64,000 nt of DNA from Podaxis mareebaensis (taxonomy: Eukaryota; Basidiomycota; Agaricomycetes; Agaricales; Agaricaceae): the NCBI GenBank assembly GCA_018524725.1, contig JAEUWP010000551.1, positions 1 through 64,000 of the forward strand. The letters are read 5' to 3'. Positions within the stretch are counted from its first letter, which is position 1; each line of letters opens with the position of its first letter. A program made the translations under genes and the position numbers. The notes below the pieces were generated by a model. That model was not told where the DNA came from. It did not search any database and saw only the letters and a program-made list of their open reading frames with translations. Positions 1 to 10,821 of the stretch are shown piece after piece.

Positions 1-7
1 AAATAGC

Positions 8-127
8 TATGGGTTATGGGGTATCAGGGAGTTATGGGTTTTTGCTTACAAATCCCTGCGAACGAACTTCGTCACATCGAAATCCTATGGGTTATTACAG
101 AGTATGGGTTATGACAGGTATGGGTTA
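8..127. repeat. Short degenerate repeats of TATGGGTTA
   Basis: Five near-identical copies of an 8-9 base word (TATGGGTT or TATGGGTTA) lie at 8-16, 33-40, 86-94, 103-111 and 119-127 with irregular spacing. This is too few copies and too irregular for a telomere or a regular microsatellite. No coding sense is visible here. It could be the edge of a decayed minisatellite. Confidence 0.4.
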
Positions 128-317
128 AGACAGAGGCGACTGTAGTTCCAAGTTAATATTCCGCAAAAAGACTAATCCCAGATCGATGGAGATATCATGA
201 CGAGTTCATGCGCCCACCGTTGTATGGAAACTGTACCAGACTAGACGCTCGAAAAGTTGATAAATAGTCACCCGAGTGTCGACGCGACGCCTCGCGAGCT
301 TCTGCCACCCGTTCTCA

Positions 318-555
318 ATGGATCAGATTAAACAGGTCTGTGTATTATAACTTACATCGGATGTTATGTGCACACATAGACTGACTCAACTGCCCTATCC
401 GTCAGAGAGTAGGACACCTCCAGGTCAGGACCAGTGCAGCTGCATCCCGAACAGAAGAGGCCGAAACAGAGATTAAGAGACTGAAGGAGATCCTCAATAG
501 TAAAAAGGCAGAAATTGAAGATCTATGGAGTAAGGACCAGCGCCCAAGCGTATAG
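318..555 (+). CDS. Tropomyosin-like mini-gene or fragment
   Basis: A two-exon model (318-335, 406-555) gives about 55 residues. The 18-nt first exon encodes MDQIKQ and ends at a GT donor; the second begins in phase 0 after a CAG acceptor. The protein lines up with the first 45 residues of the tropomyosin at 21467-22127: the start (MTERIKE there) is followed by a matching intron, and then TEEAE, KRLK and SKKAEIEDL correspond to AEEAE, KRLE and SKEQEIASL. The heptad pattern is clear. It ends at TAG 553-555, unless a GTAAGG donor at 530 leads to further exons that I could not find. It may be a truncated paralogue or a pseudogene. It is on the opposite strand and 21 kb from tropomyosin. Confidence 0.5.
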
Positions 556-1148
556 AAGCGAACCCTGAATGCTGCACGACAGACAAAATATGTATTTTCG
601 AGGAGAAGCTGATGAAAGACAGTATTTAGAGTTTGGGAGGGGGTGAAGATGGAAGTGGTGTTATAGCCTTCAGGATGTAATGGAAAAGGGGCGAAAATCA
701 AGACGCCGTATTTATGCTTGCGTAGCTACTGCAAAAACTGAGAGGGATGGAAAGGACATGAGTGAGGGATATGATACAACGAGAATGCAACAGGGGTGGG
801 TAAATGCGGATGTCCAGGACAGGAGAGCAAGAAAGACGAGTGATAGCATAAGACAAAGCCAAGATAACGCGCGTTGGGGTGAAATGGAGATGCAGAAGGT
901 TATTACAATCTTAGTCAACCACGGTAGGAAGACCGTTGGAAGCGGTGTCGATCATAGTATCGGGTGCCATCTGCAAGTGCAAACATGAGAAACTCAATAA
1001 TGGAACAAGAGTAAGATCAGCCTGACCTCCGCGAACATGTTCTGGATCTATAAAAGACAACAGGTTGTGGAGACGACTCGTCAAGGCCTTGTATAACCGC
1101 ATCAGACTACTGGACTGCTTACATCTTTCACCTGCACGCCGTTCTCGC
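556..1148. other. Stretch without a recognised gene
   Basis: Open frames occur on both strands but have low-complexity, shadow-like composition and no recognisable domain. The right part is the downstream flank of the DnaJ gene. The part just after 555 could hold decayed 3' exons of the tropomyosin-like mini-gene, but I could not align them. Confidence 0.4.
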
Positions 1149-2482
1149 TCACGGTGCGTTGGACGTTCCATAGCTAGAATCAGCAGCGTCAGCAAAAAGA
1201 GACAACATGGGAACGTGATACCAACCTGGAGTTTGATCATATGGCCTATGCATGCTACTATCCCCCGGATAAGGCGGGGGAGGTATATCATATTCCTGCC
1301 TTTGAGGAGCCTGTGTAGTATACCGGTCTGGTCGCTGCGACGATGTGGCGTCGTTGTAGCCGCTCCTGTGTCTATGCTGAGAGCGATGAGATTGGGAGTA
1401 CGAAGGCATCGTGCTACGATGTTGAGGTTTATGGTGGTGTTGATGGTGGGAGTTCGCATTTGACTGAAGTTGAGTGGAAGGTAGTTGTCTGGGCTCAGAG
1501 CTGCCCTGTTGTAGGTATCCGCGGGTAGGTTGCTCGACACCGTTGATGGTATACACCTCCCTACCATCAGGATACGTTCGAGTTACATGTTCATTCCCCT
1601 GAGGGAGTTATGAGGTACTGCGGAACACTAAAGATAGAGATGTTGCTCACATTTTCATCCATGCGGGTGTGGACAGTGTGTGTGACGCCATTGACCGTGC
1701 TAGTCATAATGCTCTCAGAGTAGAATTGACCGCGTGGTCCCCGGCTGTGTTCAAACCCAGATGGGAAGGGGTCAAAAGCGATTGTCGGCATAGACGGCAC
1801 GAAGAGGCTGTCAGGGAAAAGGCTATACGATCGTTGACTGTGCATGCTGCCGAAGGGGTGAAATGGTGTAAAGGTGGGAACAGAAGGTGGTCCAAATATC
1901 TCGTCAAAGTCTCTGAAGATTGAGCTGAAAAGCTCAAATGGATCTCTGAAGGCGAAGTTGGAGTAGGAGTGGTGTGGGCGGTGTGCGAAGAAGGGATCAG
2001 CGAAAGTGTGGCTGCGGTGTCCGTGTCTGCGACCTGGGGCGTTGTCGTTGAAGAATGCCTCAAAAGTTTCCTCGGGCTGCGGCGGCGGCCACACTCTGTG
2101 GATATCATACTCCTAATAAAGCGTGAGGTAAACTAAATATCGCGGTAAGAGTCAACTTACCCTACGCTTCTCCTCGTCGCTCAAGATCTCATAAGCATGG
2201 CTAATCTAAGGGCGAAATGAACACAATGCAACGTATCGCATAAGAAACGACATACGTACCTCTCTGAACTTTTCCGCGGCGGCCTTCTTGGCCTCTTCAC
2301 TTAGCCCAGTAGGTAGTTTATCAGGGTGCGTTTGAAGCGCCTTTTTCTTGTATGCTTTGCGAACTAACGAGTGTGCGGGTTAGAACTACAGCATTGGGGA
2401 TAAATGATGTCATATAATACATACTCTGCTCGGGTGTTGCGTCCTTGGACACTTCCAGGACCTCATAGAGATTGGAAGCCAT
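1149..2482 (-). CDS. DnaJ/Hsp40 co-chaperone (type B, DNAJB6-like layout)
   Basis: Five exons (2482-2425, 2363-2260, 2205-2161, 2112-1651, 1598-1149) give 372 residues. The N-terminal J domain starts MASNLYEVLEV and has the HPD motif at residues 32-34, split by three introns, so it should stimulate Hsp70 ATPase. After the J domain come an aromatic- and Gly-poor, Phe/Pro/His-rich stretch (PFFAHRPHH, FRDPFELF), a short region with VNGVTHTVHTRMDENG and a Gln/His/Ser-rich tail. There is no zinc finger, which argues for a B-type protein; the layout resembles DNAJB6/B2. The last exon has low-complexity sequence and its end is the least certain part. It is divergent from IPI3. Confidence 0.85.
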
Positions 2483-2670
2483 GAGGAGCTGTCGTTGTTT
2501 GGTTATGCAGAAAGCGAGGCTCGGGATGTAAGAGTGCAAGTACGAGGAATGTTCTGGACATGCTCCACCCGCACCTTGTATATTGGAGTGGCGGTGCAGT
2601 AGTAATCTCGATCACGTGCTTTAATCTTTTTGTCCTCCACTAAGGTTGTCGCAGCCTCTCGTGAGGCAAG
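2483..2670. promoter_or_regulatory. Shared divergent promoter, DnaJ / IPI3
   Basis: Only 188 bases separate the two start codons, so both promoters and 5' leaders must lie here. I see no convincing TATA box. The sequence contains a TCACGTG-like E-box core near 2611-2620 (ATCACGTGCT). Inferred from gene arrangement. Confidence 0.5.
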
Positions 2671-4520
2671 ATGCGGTTCCAGGAGCTGGTGCTGTGTACA
2701 ACAAAACCCCAATCTTCAGAATCTGGCGCGGGCTCTATATTTCTTCACGATATCCAGAATACAACAACTCTCGCTTCTTTCAAACAGACGAGTGCAGGCA
2801 ATCACTGCACAGCCGTTTTAGAGTCCACCAGCACTCAAGGCGGGTTTATCCTCTCCGCCCAACCAGACAAATCGATTCTGAACGTCTACAGCTTTCAAAA
2901 AGTAAGTTCATAGACTTCAATTCCAATGCGCCAACACACCAGATTAGTTTTAGGACCAAATTTCCCTCAAAATCGTCCTCCCAGAAAAGTTGACATGCAT
3001 AGCCATCAATAGAACAGGAGATTACTGCGCAGGAGGGACTACCCAAGGCAGGATTTACCTGTGGGAGGTCAGTGTGCTCGGGCTTCGTGGCTCTCGTGAT
3101 GTTATTAACTTCTTCTAGATCTCTTCAGGAATTCTTTTCAACTCCTGGGATGCTCATTATCGTCGAGTCAACGTTCTTCGCTTTACCAATGATTGTACCG
3201 CTCTTCTTTCCGGAAGTGAAGACTCGGCTGTGAATGTCTGGCTTGTGCCAAGGTATTAAACTATTTCTCCCACTCGGACCGTTACTCACACCATCGCCTA
3301 GACTCATCGACAATGATACGCAGCATGAACTGCCAACGCCTCATTGTACTCTATCCGATCACACGTTACCCATAACAGACATCCAATGTGGTGTAGGAGC
3401 TTCTCTGACCTGTCGTGTCTTAACAGCATCAGTAGACCATTCCGTTAAGGTATTGTCCATATCATCCGACGTGAAACCTCAGGGAATGCTCATGAAAGAT
3501 AATAGCTTTGGGATCTATCATCAGGCACGTTGCTGACAACCTTCCAATTCCCTCAAGCCATCACACACCTGGCATGGGACGTCACCGAGAGGGTTCTCTT
3601 CGCTGCTGCCCCGGATGGTTCGATACATCGGGTGAACCTCTTTCGCCAGCATAAAAATGATGCCGGAGAGTTTCTCCAAGAAGCCGTAGGGGGAGGAGGT
3701 GCGACTGGCATTATCCGTATTGGAGAGGATGACGAAACTTTACAAAAACGGAGATTAATCCAAGTCGGGTGAGTTCTCATGAATATTGGCAACTTGGGCA
3801 CACCTCATGTGATTTTAGGGAAAGCATTTCTTCGATGGCAATCTCGCTAACTTCGACATACCTACTAGTCGGTACTTCGAATGGCGCAATTCACCTTTAC
3901 GACCTTCCCTCACACCAGCTGCTCCGGACAATTTCAGCACATAAGGGTTTCTCAATATCCTACCTCACCACCCTCCTCAAGCCACCCGATCTTATTGGTC
4001 ACATAAGCTTGGACTTGAAAGTTGGGAGCATGTCCGATGCCAAGGATGCCCTCCCCGCAAAACCTGTGCAGCCTTTTCAAAGGATGGAAGATCCAAAAAC
4101 TCGTGAGGCGCACGAAATCAACATGCTCCTCCACCCCAAACATAATGTAAGGCATACCCAAATACTTGCATGTGGAGTAACGAATATCTGATTACGCCCC
4201 AGCCGTACCAGGACGATACGACGGAGTATTCCCAGACAGAATTCCTCCAGGATCATGTGTCATTCGTACAACCGGTTACCAACCAAAATGGTGCAGTGGC
4301 AACCCCGGGCGTTCAGTCGGCTGCAGCAAAGAATCGGATAATGGAACTTGAAGCTGAGGTAATGCAACTCAAAGAACAGCTTGGGAAGGCCAAGAGTTTG
4401 AACGACGCAATGTGGGATTCGGTCGTCCAACAGCTTGTTAACCGAGAGGGACGGAGTGAAGCGGAGAAAGGGGAAGAAGGTAATAATCCGAGGCGGAGAA
4501 AAAGGAGCAGAGGGGCATGA
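2671..4520 (+). CDS. IPI3: Pre-rRNA processing protein Ipi3 (WDR18 family)
   Basis: Seven exons (2671-2901, 2954-3067, 3119-3252, 3302-3449, 3506-3768, 3819-4146, 4203-4520) give 511 residues. It is a WD40 propeller: repeats end in IYLWE, VNVWLV, VKLWDL and IHLYDL, with GSEDSAV and ASVDHSV turns. The N-terminus (GSIFLHDI, TLASFKQTS) and a C-terminal coiled coil (MELEAEVMQLKEQL, then AMWDSVVQQLV) followed by a Lys/Arg tail are characteristic of Ipi3/WDR18. In yeast Ipi3 works with Rix1 and Ipi1 in the nucleus, in ITS2 removal and pre-60S remodelling. Introns were placed so that the WD motifs join correctly, for example the acceptor at 3505 restores KLWDLSSG. Confidence 0.93.
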
Positions 4521-5056
4521 CCGTTTAGTGAGGGTTCACCTAGACCTCTCGTATTAAGCACTTCTAAATCCCGCACACCCAGCTTAATTTACCCCTACTA
4601 TCTTTGTATTCGATAGGAGACAGAATTGGCGATCGCATTCTGGTCAAATTCAAGATACATCGAGTTGCCTCGGAAAATTCAACTGTGCGTCTGATAATCT
4701 CGGAACGATATCCACTGGAAACCCCACATCTGCTCTTAAAGGCATGTCATTGAATTTCCTTGGCGAGGCTTCGTCGACACCGTCTCCATCATATATATCC
4801 AAGTTCTACTTCTTGACATGGACCTAGGGATGGTGTGTATGCGCAATGTGATATATTTAGGCGCTTTCTCGGAGGCTTGGACTCCGTTTCATCGGAAATG
4901 ATAATCTCCGAAGAATTAATACCCTCCAATGCTGAGCTTGCTTTTGTGGAGAATTCGAGTATCGTTCTCCACAAACATTTAACTGATTTTCAGGGGATTT
5001 ATTCAAATACGCAACCGAGACGTGAAGTTGCTTCCCTGTCCTCCCTTCTGGCTACG
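4521..5056. promoter_or_regulatory. Upstream region of the AA9 gene
   Basis: No supported gene. The left end is the IPI3 3' flank. A TATATAT run at 4791-4798 is a possible core promoter element for the AA9 gene, about 260 bases before its start codon. An open plus-strand frame runs from 4835 into exon 1 but has no ATG context or conservation that would move the start. Confidence 0.4.
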
Positions 5057-6242
5057 ATGAAGTTCGCCACCCTCGTTGTTCTGACTTCTTCCTTGATCTC
5101 CGTTACCCTCGCGCACACCACCGTATGGGGCGTCTGGGTTAATGGTGTCGACCAGGGCGATGGCCGCAACCAATACGTTCGTACTCTCGATCCCCTTCCG
5201 CGATGGGGTGAACGCTGAAACTTGGTGGTTGATAGATTCGATCTCCCCCCAACAACAACCCTGTCAAGGACTTGACCTCGTCTGCCATGACTTGCAATGT
5301 CAACAACAACCCCGTCCCTCGTAGGGTTTCAGTCAGGGCCGGCGATAAACTTACTTTCGAGTGGTACCATGACACGTAAGTCCTTAGACCACCTCATGAC
5401 TGGTATCTCGAAATTGAAATGATGCGTGAAGCCGTAACGACGATATCATTGCTGTCTCACACAAGGGCCCCATCCAAGTCTGGATGGCCCCTGCTTCTGG
5501 CGACAACTGGACCAAGATCTTCTCCGAAAGCTACAGCAACGGTCAATGGGCAGTTGACAAGCTCATCGCCAGCCATGGCCAACACAGCGTTACCATCCCC
5601 CAAGTCCCCGCTGGCGACTACCTCCTCCGCGGTAGGTCCCAATATCGTCCCACACAACCCTACCCCAAACCCGATCACTGACCTTGACTTGTTGCTCATA
5701 GCTGAGATTGTCGCTCTCCACGAAGCCGACGTCGCATATGCTGACAACAACCTCCGCGGTGCCCAGAACTACATGTCCTGTGTGCAGATCACTGTGACTT
5801 CCGGTGGTAGCCAGAGCCTCCCTGGGGGCACCAGATGGCCCGGTGCCTACACCCCTAGCACCCCAGGAATCGTCTGGAACTTGTATAAGCAGGATGCCAA
5901 CAGCTACGTTGCTCCTGGCGGCTCAGTCTGGTCTGGTTCTGCTGGTGGTTCCATTAGCCAGGTTGGTACTCCTGGCCAATCTCCCCCTCCCGCCACCACG
6001 GCTCCTGGTTCGTCTACTGGAACCGTTGGGTTATACGGCCAGTGCGGTGGCGTAAGTACATTTGGCGGTTTATTTTCGGTTGACTCGATGGTTGATTTTT
6101 GGATTTTAGTCTGGCTACACCGGTCCTACCGTCTGCGCTTCTGGCACTTGCACTAAGATCAATGGTATGTCCCACGTCGTCCGTATTGGTTCAATGATTC
6201 ATGTCAATATCCTGCACAGACTATTACTACCAGTGCCTCTAA
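5057..6242 (+). CDS. AA9 lytic polysaccharide monooxygenase with C-terminal CBM1
   Basis: Six exons (5057-5176, 5236-5375, 5432-5631, 5702-6051, 6110-6164, 6220-6242) give 295 residues. A 19-residue signal peptide ends ...VTLA, leaving His20 as the mature N-terminus, the first ligand of the copper histidine brace. The second is His97 in [11 protein letters not shown]. The axial Tyr is Tyr177 in GAQNYMSC, with Gln175 and the conserved His160 nearby; Cys60 and Cys180 are placed to pair. A Gly/Ser/Pro/Thr linker (about 190-258) leads to a CBM1 (YGQCGGSGYTGP, then QCL) with four cysteines, one residue shorter than usual between the second and third. It should be a secreted copper enzyme that cleaves crystalline cellulose oxidatively. 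The CBM1 is split by two introns. Confidence 0.95.
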
Positions 6243-6938
6243 GTGGAAGACAGGGATACCCCTTGTATGTCGTTTGTATGATTCGTGTAGTATTGATGCT
6301 CAAAGTCGGCGGGTGTATGTATGTTGTGAACGGAAATTTCCCGGCGGGTTTACAATTGAGAAGAGTTCTTAGCCGTTAATGAAAACCAGCTTTGTCAAGA
6401 GTATTGAACTTCCCTGGGTCGGTCGGTAAGGGACGTTCCGTCCAATCCATCCAACGCTCCCTGTTCCGTCGAGACTCGACGGATTCCAGACCATGAACAT
6501 GTCCCGGTCCACTCCGAAAAGCCTCCCACCAAGTCTTCCGAAGGTCTTTGTCAGGCTTTGTCAGGACTTTGACCGATAATTTCTAAGATTAGAGAGGAAA
6601 AATGACATTCCGTGATACCCTGCTCACATGGACTTTGACTTCTCATATTTGATCCCTCAAACCATTAATCAATACGTTTAGCGAGCAGACGCGTCTCGGA
6701 TAGAGGGCGAGACTGAGGCAGGCTGAGGCTAGGTGTGCATATTCCCACGTGAACACTGAACAGACCAGGATCGGCTGAAATGGAAGGTAGCAAATAACCG
6801 GAATCGTCCCGTGTGGGGCACACGACATGTGGGGATCTCCGACGGTCGTTAAGAGTATAATACGCAGCGCTTACATACTTTCCCTAGACTTTACACACAC
6901 TCACACTAGCCTCTTCTTCCAAGCTCTCCGTCTTTAAA
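6243..6938. other. Intergenic, no gene seen
   Basis: This is the 3' flank of the AA9 gene and the upstream region of the TMEM14 gene. Short frames on either strand show no domain. Thymine/cytosine-rich sequence just before 6939 (CTCTTCTTCC, CTCTCCGTC) is typical of a fungal promoter near the transcript start. Confidence 0.4.
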
Positions 6939-7444
6939 ATGGTGTGTCGTATACGTCGTGCTGTTAATTGTCGTGCTGACGTGGGGGTCGTATCCGTAGT
7001 CCGCTTACCCCGCATACACTATGGGCGGTCTCTGCATTGTCGGTGGCGTGAGTGGTTTTGCTAGGACCCGGTCAATACCATCGCTGGTAGCTGGTGTTGG
7101 GTATGCGTCTGTTCCTCTCCCGTTTCCCGGTGCACACATCTAAGCGACCACGTCTGTGCAGTGTCGGTTTGTTGTATCTCTGGAGCGCAGACACTATCCG
7201 CAAGGGTGCACCCAATGGCTTGGAAGGTGCTCTCGGTGAGTCTTCTCTTCGACTGGTCTCCTCCAATTGGCTCAATATCTGCATCTCTCCCTACTCATCC
7301 ACGCCAACTTCAGGAGCATCCGCCCTCCTCCTTCTGTCCTCGTTGCCTCGAGTCGCCAAAGGACCCGTACCACTTGTCCTAGCAGTCACATCAGCTTCCA
7401 CTGGACTCTACTACGGACGAACCATCCGCAACTTGAGAGGATGA
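6939..7444 (+). CDS. TMEM14 family small membrane protein
   Basis: Four exons (6939-6941, 7000-7100, 7162-7235, 7314-7444) give 102 residues. The first coding exon is just the ATG, followed by an intron. The protein (MSAYPAYTMGGLC, GFARTRSIPSLVAG, LYLWSADTIRKG, GLYYGRTIRNLRG) matches the UPF0136/TMEM14 family along its whole length: three or four short Gly-rich hydrophobic segments and a length near 100. Animal TMEM14C is in the mitochondrial inner membrane and affects haem synthesis; the role of fungal members is not settled. The ATG-only exon is inferred, since no in-frame ATG precedes SAYPAYT in the second exon. Confidence 0.88.
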
Positions 7445-8712
7445 ACAACAGACGTCCACACCCCACCTCTTTATTGTATCTGACCTTGTACACAAACCTC
7501 CCCGTGACTTGTACCTTTTATTCATACTGGCCCTTTGTATCAGTTGACTTGAATTTATCATGTCGCTTCTTCTGACATCTTACCAACGCCTAGTCTCACT
7601 GTCAATTCCTTCTCATGAAAGGCCTCTCCTTGTCATCTTAGTTCTTGGCCCCTGTTATGTCCACCGAGGCGAGAATCACGTGGGATAAATCCATAGGCGG
7701 ATCCAGGGCTGAGATGCCCAATGCGGAGCGGAGGCTTTCAGGTACTCAAGCCAACCTGACACAAGTGAACGAACGTCTAACGTCTAACAAAATTACGGCT
7801 CCATGCCTCAACAAAAAGGAGATTAATCCTCCCGAATGAGTTGTGTGCTGCCGTACACACCACAGCCCATTGCCCAAGTCCAAGGACGAACACCGCTGGA
7901 TCCTGGAGCATAACGTGACTCTCAAGCGCACATCATGAGGCTTACTTATTACTTGGCGCCTAAGTGTGCACTTATGCAACTTTGAGCAAAAAAGAGAGTC
8001 GGACTACCTTCGAGAATCCGGGTACGAGGGCACTCTGGCTGAGATAGGAGAAACGACCCCTGTCGAAGGACCAAAGCATGGAAAGCTGAGGTACGCGATT
8101 TGTTGTTGAAGTACAGCGTGTACGCGAAGATGTTGAAGGAAATGTGTTGATAAGATTATATTAAATTTCGTACATGCTATGGACAAGCAAATCATTAATC
8201 AAATCACAAGGCCGTGCCTCGGGAGTAGGAACAAAACCAGGACAACTGGGACCCAAAGTGGACCAGAGCCTGACGAGTCTGCCGAGTTCCGTGGGACAGC
8301 ATTTCCGCCGTTTTAGTATTTCCCCGATCGATTCACCCACCCCAGCCTTTCGGCCCCGCCTCACTCAACTGAGTACCTCCACCATCGACCCACCCCAGCT
8401 CCAGGAGGCCACCACTCCCCTCTGTTACAACAAATCAAAGACGTCAGGCATGTTGATTTTGTCCTTGCACCATCCACTCTTATCCTAGTTCAAGGTGATG
8501 GATCTAGGGACTTGTTTGGCGACTGTTACTTGGGACAAGCTTTGTCTCCCATCTGGCAGCAGCTTTATCTTTCGTTTTGGACCTATATATTCTTGTCCAC
8601 CCACCCGTCCGTTGGTCTTGAGACGAGAATCTATCAAGACTCAGATCTTGGGCATTTGAATCTTGTTCGGGACTTGAAATATCCCCCACTACTTGAGGAC
8701 TGCAGACCAACC
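7445..8712. other. Intergenic, no gene seen
   Basis: About 1.27 kb with no recognised coding region. A plus-strand frame at 8174-8488 (104 codons) and a few minus-strand frames are open, but they lack splice-consistent extension or domains. The right part, including a TATATATT at 8585-8592, probably contains the PQ-loop gene promoter. Confidence 0.4.
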
Positions 8713-10282
8713 ATGCGGCCGAACCCTGTTGCTGAAAATGTGCTCGGAACGATGGGTGAGTTATTTTCTTTATTGTTTCGTACGCATGACGAGTGTCTGA
8801 CGCTTACTACTTGCGACTACGAAGGCACGATATGCTGGACAGGTCAGCTCATCCCCCAGGTCTGGAAAAACTACCGAGACAAAAAGACTTTCGGCCTCTC
8901 ACCGTGGCTAATGTCTGTCCTTTCCCCTTTTGGTTTCACCCACCCTTGCTCACTGGCCTCCCTATTCACCAAATTCTCATATTTTCACGTAACAGGTTAA
9001 TATGGGGCATCTCATCAATCTTCCTAGGCGCCTATGCCATCCTCCAACATTTAAACATTCCCCTCCAACTCCAACCCCAACTCTTCGGTTTCCTAACGCT
9101 CTTATCATGGGGTCAGGTATGCCTTCTCACCGCTGCCATTTTTTCCTCACCCTCGTCCCCATCCATCTATCCAAGCGCATTCACTCACTGTGCCGTACAT
9201 ACAGTGCCTTTACTATAACCCCGCACGTCAATCCAAAAAATGGCGCAGCGTTCTCCTGACAATCGGTACAATGGCCCTCATCGGAGGGCTCGAAGTCCTC
9301 TTGGTACTCGTTTCCCGACCTGCCTATGGGCGCGGCGTAACCGTCCCCGTCAAGCTCTTCGGTATCCTCTCCGTCGTAACCATCGCGGGAGGGCTGTTAC
9401 CTCAGTATTGGGAGATATATGTCCTGAAGGAGGTAAAGGGCGTGTCATATACGTTTATCCTGATTGACATGCTTGGGGGATTGTTAAATGACCTCTCGTT
9501 GGCTTTTGCGGATGAGTTTGATGGACTTGCAGCGGCGAGCTACACGCTTGTTATTGTGAGTAGATTTTTCTCTTCAGTCCTTTCATCCTCTCGTTTGGAT
9601 AATCTCTGTGCCGCCATACGCTTTTCGGATACGTTCGTAACGCATGCTTTGCCGCCCTTACGTTGTCGGCTCCGCACTACTATTCGGGCGTCGGGTGTTC
9701 AGCGCTTAGCACGCCCCGGAGATCAATGGACCTAAAATTGAATTGATGACGGACGCTTTATACACACAGGTCATGGATTCCGTGATTATATTCGCGGCTA
9801 TTATCCTAAACCCGCGGGCGCGCAAACGTCGGAGATTGGCAGCGGAAGCGGCGGCAGCTCAAGCTACCAATGTCAACGATGCCTCTCCCGACATGGCAGA
9901 AAGAGGGGAATCTGGTTTGGACACCATTCCTTTGGGCTCGACTTCGGCACCGCCTAGAGCTGAACAGGACGACGTTGAGAGTAAATATGGCATAGACGGA
10001 CACACAGCTATTGCGATTAAGGATAATGATCAAAAGGACATGACAGCTCGGGTTCGTGGTGTTCCGATGCGCCAGGTCGATAGTGACCCACCGAGTACAG
10101 TTGCGGACACGTGTGTTTCTTCGACGGTCGTTGAAGAAACGAATTCGGAGAAAAGTGGCCATGGCAGGATGACTGGGAGTGTGTCTCACATACCTGGTCA
10201 GAAGCCTTCTGTTTCAACTTTGTCGGTTGAAGGCGTTGGGAGAGCCAATATTGTCAGTGACGGGGAGGCGGCGGTCGTATAG
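8713..10282 (+). CDS. PQ-loop repeat membrane protein
   Basis: Five exons (8713-8755, 8825-8912, 8996-9116, 9205-9555, 9770-10282) give 371 residues. Two PQ-loop motifs are visible: GQLIPQVWKNYRDK near residue 22 and GGLLPQYWEIYVLKE near residue 155, each leading into a hydrophobic helix. About seven membrane segments are expected, followed by a long polar tail from about residue 210 rich in Ala, Glu, Ser and Val. PQ-loop proteins include lysosomal/vacuolar amino acid exporters (cystinosin, Ypq1) and SWEETs; this one resembles the fungal PQ-loop proteins of unknown substrate. The exon join at 8912/8996 restores WLMLIWGISS. Confidence 0.85.
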
Positions 10283-10821
10283 GTTGTAGCTGAAGAGATA
10301 CGCTACCGTGAGTGTGGTGGGGTTTGGGAAGTTGATAGATATGGGAAGGAGGGAGGAGAATGAACAAGTTGGTTTGGGACAAATAGCGTCGCATAGTAGG
10401 ATATACGTACTGCTATGGACGAAAATTTGGGCTTTTGATATAGAATGTGATCTCTCGATGGTCTAAGGCGCCTACTTTTAATTAACGAGTTATGATTTTT
10501 CAATGAATGCCAATATTACTAGTGACGTCATGTGCCTACTCCGGACTCGAGATTTGCTGAGCGTAAAGGGGACCCTGGGTAGTTGGGAGTTGGCGGAGAT
10601 GTAAGTGGTCTATGTTGATTAAACGCACATGTATAGGGTGATAGATACAATACTTGCAGAAATTCCACCTATATAAACGTACGAGCGTAGAAGGGAAAGA
10701 GAAAAACGGATAGATATATGCAATTAAGTGAGGGTAAACGATCAAAGCAAGAGAGGGGAGTGTGGAAAAGACTGAACCAGTGTCCTTCCGGTGTTTGATG
10801 TGTATGGATGTCGACGATGTA
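10283..10821. other. Convergent 3' intergenic region
   Basis: The PQ-loop gene and KEI1 converge here, so it should hold both 3' untranslated regions and termination signals. No supported coding region. A minus-strand frame continues past the KEI1 stop in another phase only. Confidence 0.4.

Noticed and set aside
911..1567. Minus-strand frame of 218 codons
   Set aside because: It overlaps the last DnaJ exon in another phase; the DnaJ frame continues from conserved exons and uses this DNA differently.
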